Positions 1 to 7,281 of a stretch of DNA of 10,286 nt are shown here, piece after piece. A program made the translations under genes and the position numbers. Numbering within the stretch: position 1 is the stretch's first letter; the number at the start of each line of letters is the position of its first letter. The stretch is from CAYLOC01 sp964385195 (GTDB taxonomy: Bacteria > Actinomycetota > Actinomycetes > Propionibacteriales > Nocardioidaceae): positions 1 through 10,286 of the forward strand of contig CAYLOC010000120.1 in assembly GCA_964385195.1 (NCBI GenBank), read 5' to 3'. The notes under the pieces are model-generated. The model saw only the letters and a list, made by a program, of their open reading frames with translations. It did not search any database and was not told where the DNA came from.

Positions 1-1
1 C

Positions 2-1957
2 GCCCCGCTCGCGCTGTACCGGAGGTACCGGCCCGACACCTTCGCCGAGGTGATCGGGCAGGACCATGTGACCACCCCGCTGTCCAACGCGTTGGCGCAC
101 AACCGGGTCCACCACGCCTATCTGTTCTCCGGCCCGCACGGCTGCGGGAAGACCACCAGCGCGCGGATCCTGGCGCGAGCGCTCAACTGTGAGAAGGGCC
201 CGACCGCGGTCCCGTGCGGGGAGTGCGAGTCCTGCGTCGAGCTGGCGTCCGGCGGGCCGGGATCGATCGATGTGATCGAGATTGACGCGGCCAGCCACGG
301 CGGGGTCGACGACGCCCGTGACCTGCGTGAGCGGGCGATGTTCGCGCCGGTGAAGTCGCGGTACAAGGTCTACATCATCGACGAGGCCCACATGGTGACG
401 AGCCAGGGCTTCAACGCGTTGCTGAAGCTGGTCGAGGAGCCTCCGGCGCATCTGCGGTTCGTGTTCGCCACGACCGAGCCGGAGAAGGTCATCGGCACGA
501 TCAAGTCCCGTACCCACCACTACCCGTTCCGGCTGGTGCCACCGAAGCTGCTCGGCGACTACCTGGTCGGGCTGTGTGAGCGCGAGGGAGTGGCGATCGA
601 ACAGAACGCGGTCCCGTTGATCGTGCGCGCCGGTGCCGGTTCCGTGCGGGACGCGCTCTCGGTGCTCGACCAGCTGATCGGCGGGGCGGACGCCGAGGGC
701 GTCACCCATTCGTTGGCGACCGGGCTGCTCGGCTACACCCCCGACTCGTTACTGGACGAGATCGTGGATGCCTTCGCCGCTGACGACGGCGCATCCGTGT
801 TCGGCGTCATCGAGAAGGTCATCGACGGAGGGCAGGACCCGCGGCGTTTCGCGGAGGATCTGCTCCACCGGCTCCGTGACCTCGTGGTGCTCTCTGCGGT
901 ACCGGACGCGGCGAGCCGGGGGCTGCTGGAGGTCTCCGACGACCATGCCGAACGGCTCGGTGGCCAAGCAGCCCGGTTCGGACGCGCCGATCTGACCCGC
1001 GCTGCGGACATCGTCAGCGCCCAGATCGCGGAGATGCGCGGCGCGACGGCCCCGCGGTTGCTGCTGGAGATCATGTGCGCGCGGATCCTGCTCCCGGCCG
1101 TCGACGACACCCCTGAGGGCCTCGGCGCCCGCATCGACCGGGTCGAGCGGCGGTTGGCGGTCGCCGGCTCCTCCCCACCCCCACCCAGCCAGCCAGCAGC
1201 ATCGCGGCCGGCTCCGTCCACCAAGCCACCAGTGGCCGCTGCCCCGGAGCCGGCCCCTTCGGCTCCCCCGCCGGTGGCTGAATCCGCCGGATCCGCGGAG
1301 TCCACCCCCCCGGCGCCCGAGATGGGCAACACCGAGCCTGCGGAGCCGGACGCCCCCGGCGAAGCGCCGACAGGGGCGGGGCTGTCCCTGGTCGACGTAC
1401 GTCGGCTGTGGCCGGGGGTCCTCGACCGGGTCAAGTCGGTACGCCGATGGGCCTGGATGCAGCTGTCCAACGACGCCCAGGTCAAGGACGTCTCCGAGGG
1501 CATCCTCACCCTCGCGTTCGCCAACCCGGGATCGTGCGAGCGCTTCCGCTCCAGCGGCAACGACGACATCCTTCGCCAGGCCCTGGTCGACGAACTCGGC
1601 GTCGACTGGCGCGTGGAAGCGATCCTCGACGGCCCCGGCAGCGGTAGCGGTAGCGGGGCGGCGAAGTCACGCGGCCAGACCCCTCCGCCTCCTGCTCGCC
1701 CCGCTGGCCCCACGTCCACGCAGGCCCGCCCACGAGAAGCCCAGGACACCGACAAAACCGATCAAACCGACACCGACCCGGACCCCGACACCGCCACCAT
1801 CTCCCAACAACCGTCCGCAGAAGGGGACGAAGGCGCCCCCCGTGTCGAGGTCGCCGATGACGACGCCGTCGTTGACGACGCGGCGACCAGCTCCGACGAA
1901 CTGCTGGCGCGAGAGCTCGGGGCCCAGGTGATCGAGGACATCCCGCACGACGGATAG
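2..1957 (+). CDS. dnaX: DNA polymerase III subunit gamma/tau (5' end outside window)
   Basis: This is the motor subunit of the clamp loader, which uses ATP to load the beta clamp and couples polymerase to helicase at the fork. The frame is already open at base 2 with the typical N-terminal residues ALYRRYRPDTFAEVIGQ, so the true start lies just before the window; the GTG at 50 is internal. Visible AAA+ parts are Walker A GPHGCGKTT (about 131-157), a four-cysteine zinc site (codons at 188, 215, 224, 233), Walker B with DEAH (368-391), sensor 1 ATTEP, the SRTHH arginine-finger segment (about 503-517) and sensor 2 GSVRDAL (about 638-658). A Pro/Ala-rich linker (about 1165-1375) leads to a folded C-terminal domain (about 1385-1630). 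An acidic, Asp/Thr-rich stretch follows, then a final helix with RELGAQVIEDI. I see no A-rich slippery site like the one that makes gamma in E. coli, so only the long form is expected. The domain assignments rest on family knowledge. Confidence 0.97.
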   Translation, partial: APLALYRRYRPDTFAEVIGQDHVTTPLSNALAHNRVHHAYLFSGPHGCGKTTSARILARALNCEKGPTAVPCGECESCVELASGGPGSIDVIEIDAASHGGVDDARDLRERAMFAPVKSRYKVYIIDEAHMVTSQGFNALLKLVEEPPAHLRFVFATTEPEKVIGTIKSRTHHYPFRLVPPKLLGDYLVGLCEREGVAIEQNAVPLIVRAGAGSVRDALSVLDQLIGGADAEGVTHSLATGLLGYTPDSLLDEIVDAFAADDGASVFGVIEKVIDGGQDPRRFAEDLLHRLRDLVVLSAVPDAASRGLLEVSDDHAERLGGQAARFGRADLTRAADIVSAQIAEMRGATAPRLLLEIMCARILLPAVDDTPEGLGARIDRVERRLAVAGSSPPPPSQPAASRPAPSTKPPVAAAPEPAPSAPPPVAESAGSAESTPPAPEMGNTEPAEPDAPGEAPTGAGLSLVDVRRLWPGVLDRVKSVRRWAWMQLSNDAQVKDVSEGILTLAFANPGSCERFRSSGNDDILRQALVDELGVDWRVEAILDGPGSGSGSGAAKSRGQTPPPPARPAGPTSTQARPREAQDTDKTDQTDTDPDPDTATISQQPSAEGDEGAPRVEVADDDAVVDDAATSSDELLARELGAQVIEDIPHDG

Positions 1958-1965
1958 CGCCCAGC

Positions 1966-1993
1966 GCCCCCGCTCGTCGGCTAGCGTGGGGGC
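1966..1993 (+). other. GC-rich hairpin after dnaX
   Basis: GCCCCC (1966-1971) pairs with GGGGGC (1988-1993). An inner GCT/AGC pair extends the stem, with two unpaired bases. It lies 8 bases after the dnaX stop. No T run follows, so it is at best a weak or non-classical terminator. It overlaps the putative ybaB -10 element and may be chance in such GC-rich DNA. Confidence 0.3.
1982..1987 (+). promoter_or_regulatory. Putative -10 element for ybaB
   Basis: TAGCGT fits the actinobacterial TANNNT -10 pattern. It would start transcription near 1994, leaving a leader of about 27 bases that carries GGAGG at 2011-2015. No convincing -35 is visible. ybaB may also be read through from dnaX. Confidence 0.35.
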
Positions 1994-2020
1994 ACAGACC
2001 CCGACGTTTGGGAGGACCGG

Positions 2021-2494
2021 ATGCCCGAAGGCAACCTGGACATGAACGCGTTGCTGCAGCAGGCGAGCGCGATGCAGCAACAGCTGATGACCTCCCAGCA
2101 GGAGCTGGCCGAGGAGACCGTGGAAGGAACCGCCGGCGGCGGCCTGGTGCGGGCAACGGTGTCCGGCACCGGGGAGCTCCTCGGCCTGACCATCGAGCCG
2201 GAGGTCTGCGACCCCGACGACACCGAGACCCTCGCCGACCTCATCGTCGCCGCTGTGCGTGACGCGTCCACCACGGCGGAGCGGAAGGCGCGCGAGCAGA
2301 TGGGTGGTCTGCTCGGCGGTCTCGGCGGCGCGGAGGGCCTTGGTGGTGCGGAGGGCCTTGGTGGTGCCGAGGGCCTGGCCGGCCTCGGCAGCCTGGGGGG
2401 CATGCTCCCCGGTCAGGACAGCGAACGCTCCGACGAAGACGACCCCGACGACGAACCACCCTCCGCCGGTGGCACTGGCCGCGTCGGCTTCTGA
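2021..2494 (+). CDS. ybaB: YbaB/EbfC family nucleoid-associated protein
   Basis: This is a 157-residue small DNA-binding protein of the YbaB/EbfC family. These are usually dimers that coat DNA, and they are commonly encoded between dnaX and recR, as here. The ATG is well placed 5 bases after GGAGG (2011-2015). The N-terminal part (about residues 5-33) is a Gln/Met-rich helix. A beta-rich core follows, with GGGLVRATVSGTGELLGLTI and then the conserved DPDDTETLADLIVAAVRDA region. The core ends near residue 95, which matches the usual family size of about 100-110. The remaining 60 residues are an added tail: a Gly/Leu-rich stretch with three GGAEGL units (residues 102-119), then an acidic, Ser/Pro-rich end. 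The tail looks disordered and its function is unknown. Family assignment is firm from sequence and context; the DNA-binding role is inferred from relatives. Confidence 0.92.
   Translation: MPEGNLDMNALLQQASAMQQQLMTSQQELAEETVEGTAGGGLVRATVSGTGELLGLTIEPEVCDPDDTETLADLIVAAVRDASTTAERKAREQMGGLLGGLGGAEGLGGAEGLGGAEGLAGLGSLGGMLPGQDSERSDEDDPDDEPPSAGGTGRVGF
2324..2377 (+). repeat. Three tandem 18-bp units in ybaB tail
   Basis: Three head-to-tail 18-base units (2324-2341, 2342-2359, 2360-2377) each encode GGAEGL. Units 2 and 3 differ at two positions, and unit 1 differs from unit 2 at two. The 18-base period keeps the reading frame, so copy number could change by slippage without breaking the protein. Confidence 0.85.
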
Positions 2495-2556
2495 GTCACC
2501 GGTCGCCTCGGCGTTGCAACCCCCGACGGGCAGTGCCGCCCGGTGGCGGTCCACCC

Positions 2557-2590
2557 CCGGACAGGGGCTCGTGTCGCATAGGCTGTCCGG
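2557..2590 (+). promoter_or_regulatory. recR upstream region: -10 element and flanking inverted repeat
   Basis: TAGGCT (2579-2584) is a TANNNT-type -10 placed so that transcription would begin about at the recR GTG (2591). CCGGACAG (2557-2564) and CTGTCCGG (2583-2590) form a perfect 8-bp inverted repeat with an 18-base spacer. It brackets the -10, and its right arm touches the start codon. It could be an operator or an RNA hairpin. No SOS-box-like sequence is seen. The rest of the 2495-2590 gap holds only a small CGGGC/GCCCG stem (2527-2542). Confidence 0.4.
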
Positions 2591-3190
2591 GTGTACGAAG
2601 GCATCGTCCAGGACCTGATCGAGGAGCTCGGTCGGCTTCCCGGGGTGGGTCCGAAGAGTGCCCAGCGCATCGCGTTCTACGTGCTGGGCGCCGAGCCCAC
2701 CGACGTACGCCGGCTCGCGAGCGTCCTGGTCGAGGTCAAGGAGAAGGTCCGGTTCTGCGCCACGTGCGGCAATGTCGCGGAGGAGGAGCAGTGCCGGATC
2801 TGTCGCGACCCGCGCCGTAACCCCGCTCTGCTGTGCGTCGTGGAGGAGCCGAAGGACGTGGTCGCGATCGAACGGACACGCGAGTTCCGCGGCCGCTACC
2901 ACGTGCTGGGCGGCGCGATCAGCCCGATCGAGGGCGTCGGCCCGGACGAGCTGCGCGTGAAGGAGCTGATGCAGCGGCTCGCCGACGGCGAGATCACCGA
3001 GGTCATCCTCGCTACCGACCCCAACCTGGAGGGCGAGGCGACCGCCACCTACCTCACCCGGATGCTGAAGCCGATGGGTCTGCGGGTCACCAGACTTGCC
3101 AGCGGGCTGCCTGTCGGGGGAGATTTGGAGTACGCCGATGAGGTGACGTTGGGCCGAGCGTTCGAGGGGAGAAGGTCCGTAGATGAGTGA
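2591..3190 (+). CDS. recR: Recombination mediator protein RecR
   Basis: RecR acts with RecF and RecO to load RecA at single-strand gaps during recombinational repair. The protein is 199 residues, the normal length. It shows the full family order: a helix-hairpin-helix (LPGVGPKSAQRIAFY, residues 16-30), a C4 zinc finger with Cys56, Cys59, Cys68 and Cys71, and a Toprim domain. The Toprim domain has LLCVVEEPKDVVAIERT (80-96) and the acidic ATDPNLEGEATA motif (141-152). The C-terminal segment YADEVTLGRAFEGR is also typical. The GTG start gives the conserved MYEGIVQDLI opening. An in-frame TAG lies four codons upstream and there is no Shine-Dalgarno sequence, so the message is probably leaderless. 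Its 3' end overlaps the next gene by 8 bases. Product call is very secure; leaderless initiation is inference. Confidence 0.97.
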   Translation: MYEGIVQDLIEELGRLPGVGPKSAQRIAFYVLGAEPTDVRRLASVLVEVKEKVRFCATCGNVAEEEQCRICRDPRRNPALLCVVEEPKDVVAIERTREFRGRYHVLGGAISPIEGVGPDELRVKELMQRLADGEITEVILATDPNLEGEATATYLTRMLKPMGLRVTRLASGLPVGGDLEYADEVTLGRAFEGRRSVDE

Positions 3191-3806
3191 CAACGGCACG
3201 ACCACCGACGGGCCGGTACGCCGGTCGGTCGCGACCAGTGACGTGAGCAGCGACCTGGAAGACCTCGCGCAGTCCATCGCGGACCAGGCCGAGAGCTTCC
3301 TGCTCGCCGTCCGCGAGATCGCCCGCGGGGGTGACCGGTCCCGCGCGGTCCCGATGTTGCTGCTGGCCGTGAGCCAGCTGCTGCTCGCCGGCGGACGCCT
3401 CGGCGTACAGGAGGACTTCGTCCCGGCCGAGGCCTACGAGCCCGACGCCGGCCCGGACGTCGACGTGGACGAGATCCGGCATCGGCTGGCGGAGCTGCTG
3501 GACGGAGTGGACGACTTCGTCGGGGTGTTCGACCCTTACGGGGCGCCGCCAGAGTTGACATCTGCCCGATTGTCCGACGACGTCGCCGCCATCGCCGAGG
3601 CCGTCGCGCACGGTCTCCAGCACTTCCGGAAACGCAGCGTGTCCGAGGCGCTGTGGTGGTGGCAGTTCTCCTACGTCTCCAGCTGGGGCCCGCAGGCCGG
3701 AGGAGTCCTGCTGGCTTTGCAGTCGGTGATCGCCCACGACCGCCTCGACGACGACGAGATCGCTGCGGCCGAGGCGGCCCAGGTCGCCGCGGCCGAGGAC
3801 CTCTAG
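3183..3806 (+). CDS. DUF5063 domain-containing protein
   Basis: This 207-residue protein resembles the actinobacterial DUF5063 family often found right after recR. Its biochemical function is not known to me. It looks cytosolic, with no signal peptide or membrane segment. It is acidic and mostly helical. The N-terminal 25 residues look disordered. A helical region (about 26-80) contains DLAQSIADQAESFLLAVREIA and PMLLLAVSQLLLAGGRLG. An Asp-rich stretch follows, then a Trp-rich segment (ALWWWQFSYVSSWGPQAGG, about 157-175) that is likely the structural core, and an Ala/Glu-rich tail. The ATG overlaps the recR end (ATGAGTGA, 3183-3190), with GAAGG (3171-3175) upstream inside recR, so translation is probably coupled. 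The position suggests a link to recombination or replication, but that is inference only. Confidence 0.85.
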   Translation: MSDNGTTTDGPVRRSVATSDVSSDLEDLAQSIADQAESFLLAVREIARGGDRSRAVPMLLLAVSQLLLAGGRLGVQEDFVPAEAYEPDAGPDVDVDEIRHRLAELLDGVDDFVGVFDPYGAPPELTSARLSDDVAAIAEAVAHGLQHFRKRSVSEALWWWQFSYVSSWGPQAGGVLLALQSVIAHDRLDDDEIAAAEAAQVAAAEDL

Positions 3807-3811
3807 ACACT

Positions 3812-3897
3812 GGCCGAGCCGTCAAACTTGGCACGTCATTCGTGCGATCTGGGGTGCAACTTTGGCGGGTGGGGCGTGCAAGTTTGACGGCTCGGCC
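3812..3897. repeat. Intergenic inverted repeat with a third motif copy (REP/MITE-like or terminator hairpin)
   Basis: The arms 3812-3830 and 3879-3897 are perfect 19-base reverse complements (left arm GGCCGAGCCGTCAAACTTG). Complementarity resumes for a few bases after a one-base bulge. The 48-base loop holds a further direct copy of the inner motif: GTGCAACTTTGGCGGGT (3854-3870) against GTGCAAGTTTGACGGCT (3876-3892), with 14 of 17 bases equal and a start-to-start spacing of 22. The region has no gene. It could fold into a strong hairpin that ends the dnaX-to-DUF5063 transcript, though no T run follows. It could instead be a copy of a dispersed palindromic element. It lies immediately upstream of the aspartokinase promoter. 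Confidence 0.75.
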
Positions 3898-3919
3898 CTG
3901 CATGGTGGGTGGCTCTCGT

Positions 3920-3951
3920 TACACTGGGCGACGGTCTGAAAACGTGAGGAG
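3920..3951 (+). promoter_or_regulatory. Putative aspartokinase promoter and ribosome binding site
   Basis: TACACT (3920-3925) is a good -10 candidate with expected initiation near 3932. GAGGAG (3946-3951) is the Shine-Dalgarno site, 10 bases before the GTG at 3962. There is no clear -35 at the normal distance. TTGACG (3884-3889), inside the repeat arm, is 30 bases away, which is too far for a standard sigma-70 spacer. Confidence 0.45.
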
Positions 3952-3961
3952 CTGAACAACT

Positions 3962-5226
3962 GTGGGAATCGTCGTGCAAAAGTACGGAGGATCCTCCGTC
4001 GCCGACGCACAGGGAATCAAGCGAGTCGCCCAGCGCATCGTCGACACCAAGAAGAACGGGAACGACGTCTGTGTCGTGGTGTCCGCGATGGGTGACAGTA
4101 CCGACGACCTCCTCGACCTCGCAGAACAGGTGTCGCCGCTTCCACCGGCGCGTGAGCTGGACATGCTGCTCACGTCCGGGGAACGGATCTCGATGGCGTT
4201 GTTGGCGATGGCGATCGCCAACCTGGGGCAGACCGCCCGCTCGTTCACCGGTAGTCAGGCGGGGCTGATCACCGACTCCCGCCACGGCAAGGCGAAGATC
4301 ATCGACGTCACGCCCGGGCGGATCGTGTCCGCGCTCGGCGACGGTGACATCACGATCGTCGCCGGGTTCCAAGGGGTGTCCATGCAGACCAAGGACATCA
4401 CCACCCTGGGCCGCGGCGGGTCCGACACGACCGCGGTGGCGCTGGCAGCCGCTTTGGGCGCAGACGTCTGCGAAATCTACACTGACGTGGACGGGATCTT
4501 CACCGCTGACCCGCGGATCGTCCCGACAGCGCGGCACATCCCCACCATCTGCTACGAGGAGATGCTGGAGATGTGCGCCTGCGGGGCGAAAGTTCTGCAT
4601 CTCCGGTGCGTGGAGTACGCCCGTCAGTACAACATTCCTATCCATGTGCGGTCCTCGTTCTCCAAACGGGACGGCACCTGGGTCAATGGCGTCAGTAAGG
4701 AATCAGACGTGGAGCAAGCGATCATCTCCGGGGTCGCACACGACCGGAGCGAGGCGAAGATCACCGTCGTCGGTGTCCCGGACAAGGTCGGTGAGGCAGC
4801 GCGAATCTTCGAGGAGCTGGCCGGCGCTGGCATCAACATCGACATGATCGTGCAGAACGTGTCAGTGGCGTCTCGTGGACGCACTGACGTGTCCTTCACG
4901 CTCCCCCGCCAGGACGGAAAACTGGCGATGGAGGTGCTGAACAACCGGCGCCAGTCCATCGGCTACGACGACCTGCTGTACGACGACCGGATCGGCAAGG
5001 TCTCGCTCGTGGGGGTCGGGATGCGCAGCCATCCCGGTGTCACGGCCCGGTTCTTCGGCGCGCTCGCCGACGCCGGCGTCAACATCGAGATGATCTCCAC
5101 CTCCGAGATCCGGATCTCGGTCATCGTCGACCAGGACCAGGTTGACGACGCGGTGACCGCCAGCCACCACGCGTTCAAGCTGGACACCCACGAGGTGGAG
5201 GCCGTCGTCTACGGAGGAACCGGCCG

Positions 5227-5230
<4 letters not shown>
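3962..5230 (+). CDS. lysC: Aspartate kinase (aspartokinase, ACT-domain regulated)
   Basis: This cytosolic enzyme phosphorylates L-aspartate with ATP, the first step toward lysine/diaminopimelate, threonine, methionine and isoleucine. At 422 residues it matches the actinobacterial form. The kinase domain (about 1-245) shows KYGGSSV (7-13), TSGERIS (71-77), the TLGRGGSDTTAVALA motif (148-162) and EIYTDVDGIFTADPR (171-185). Two ACT domains follow (about 265-335 and 345-415). Ser301, Thr308 and Ser311 align with positions 301, 308 and 311 of Corynebacterium glutamicum LysC, where changes are known to relieve lysine/threonine feedback inhibition, so feedback control is likely kept. The GTG start has GAGGAG upstream and gives the standard MGIVVQKYGG opening. 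A likely internal start for a beta subunit is listed separately. The stop overlaps asd by 4 bases (GTGA), which indicates an operon. Confidence 0.97.
4697..5230 (+). other. Putative internal translation start for aspartokinase beta subunit
   Basis: An in-frame GTG at 4709, codon 250, is preceded by AAGGA (4697-4701) with 7 bases between. It would yield a 173-residue product containing only the two ACT domains. In C. glutamicum the lysC beta subunit is made from an in-frame internal start at the equivalent codon (sequence MEEAVLTGVA, against VEQAIISGVA here), and the enzyme is an alpha2beta2 complex. The site and spacing are seen directly; its use is inferred by homology. Confidence 0.6.
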
Positions 5231-6294
<1,064 letters not shown>

Positions 6295-6324
6295 TCCCCC
6301 CGGACATGACGTTGCCTCCGCCGC

Positions 6325-6337
6325 TAGCATGGCCTGG
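6325..6337 (+). promoter_or_regulatory. Leaderless promoter of the ABC exporter operon
   Basis: TAGCAT (6325-6330) fits the TANNNT -10 pattern, and six bases separate it from the GTG start, so transcription would begin at the start codon. The TAG is also an in-frame stop, which rules out an upstream extension. No Shine-Dalgarno sequence precedes the GTG. No good -35 is visible. Confidence 0.5.
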
Positions 6338-7281
6338 TGATTGAGGTAGAGAACCTCACCAAACGGTTCGGGGAGACACTCGCAGTTGACGGCCTGACCT
6401 TCCAGGTGCGTCCCGGCGTCGTGACCGGATTCCTCGGACCCAACGGTGCAGGGAAGTCCACGACAATGCGGATGATCCTGGGGCTGGACCACCCGACCCG
6501 CGGCCAGGCATTGGTCAACGGGATTCCGTACCGCAAGTCCGCTGCGCCACTGCGCGAGGTCGGTGCCCTGCTGGAGGCGCAAAGTGTCCACGGCGGACGT
6601 ACGGCGAAGGCGCACCTGTGGGCGTTGGCGCAGAGCAACGGCCTTCCGCGCAAGCGGGTCGACGAGGTGCTGGAACTGACCGGTCTGTCCGCTGTCGCGA
6701 AGAAGCGCATCAAGCAGTTCTCGCTCGGGATGTCGCAACGGCTGGGTATCGCCGCGGCGTTGCTCGGCGAGCCCGGCGTGCTGCTGTTCGACGAGCCGGT
6801 CAACGGGCTCGACCCCGAGGGGATCCTGTGGATCCGCACGGTCATGAAGCGCCTTGCCTCCGAGGGGAGGACGGTGTTGGTGTCCAGCCACCTGATGAGC
6901 GAGATGGCGCTGACCGCCGACCATCTGGTCGTGATCGGTCGAGGCAAACTGCTCGCGGACACCACGACCAAGGAGTTCGTCGACGCGAACTCCAAGGGCC
7001 TGGTGCGGGTGCGGGCCGCGGACCAGGACGGCCTGGCCGACGTGCTCGCCGGCGCGGGACACGACGCCGCCCGCGTCGACGGCTACCTCGAGGTGACCGG
7101 GGTGACCACGGACGAGGTGGGCGATCTGGCGCTGACGCACCGGATCGCCGTACACGAGCTGTTCAGCAAGAGCTCCTCGCTGGAGGAGGCGTTCATGGAG
7201 ATGACGCGGGAGAGCGTCGAGTACCGCGCCGGAGGCGACGAAGTACCCGTCGCGGCCGCGGGTGGGGAGGAACGGTCATGA
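6337..7281 (+). CDS. ABC transporter ATP-binding protein (ABC-2 type exporter)
   Basis: This is the cytosolic ATPase of a two-gene exporter of the ABC-2 (drug/natural-product, BcrA/NatA-like) group. In its 314 residues it shows Walker A GPNGAGKST (34-42), a Q-loop region around LLEAQS (78-83), the signature FSLGMSQR (128-135), Walker B VLLFDEP (148-154) with D-loop NGLDP (156-160), and the switch His185 in SSHLMSEM. The last 100 residues form the extra C-terminal domain common in this group. An in-frame TAG four codons before the GTG fixes the start. With no Shine-Dalgarno sequence, leaderless translation is likely. The end overlaps the permease by ATGA. The substrate cannot be told from sequence. 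The promoter within the 42-base gap suggests expression at least partly separate from the upstream asd gene. Confidence 0.93.
   Translation: MIEVENLTKRFGETLAVDGLTFQVRPGVVTGFLGPNGAGKSTTMRMILGLDHPTRGQALVNGIPYRKSAAPLREVGALLEAQSVHGGRTAKAHLWALAQSNGLPRKRVDEVLELTGLSAVAKKRIKQFSLGMSQRLGIAAALLGEPGVLLFDEPVNGLDPEGILWIRTVMKRLASEGRTVLVSSHLMSEMALTADHLVVIGRGKLLADTTTKEFVDANSKGLVRVRAADQDGLADVLAGAGHDAARVDGYLEVTGVTTDEVGDLALTHRIAVHELFSKSSSLEEAFMEMTRESVEYRAGGDEVPVAAAGGEERS

Noticed and set aside
50..52. GTG at 50 as the dnaX start
   Set aside because: The same frame is open to base 2 and encodes the conserved clamp-loader N-terminus, so the real start is upstream of the window.
1736..1790. Possible dnaX frameshift site in the Asp/Thr-rich tail
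   Set aside because: The short ACAAAAC run is not an A AAA AAG-type heptamer, and no stop-proximal hairpin design like that of E. coli is apparent.
1667..3277. 536-residue open frame on the minus strand across dnaX, ybaB and recR
   Set aside because: It is antisense to three clear genes, has biased shadow composition typical of high-GC DNA, and matches no family I recognise.
3049..3903. 284-residue Arg/Pro-rich minus-strand open frame crossing the intergenic repeat
   Set aside because: Composition is a GC shadow of recR and the DUF5063 gene. The portion across the repeat could be translated in any copy of such an element and shows no domain.
6618..7277. Upstream extension of the permease frame inside the ATPase gene
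   Set aside because: The extension is Arg/Gly-rich out-of-frame translation of the ATPase. The ATG at 7278 with a strong ribosome site gives the conserved permease start.
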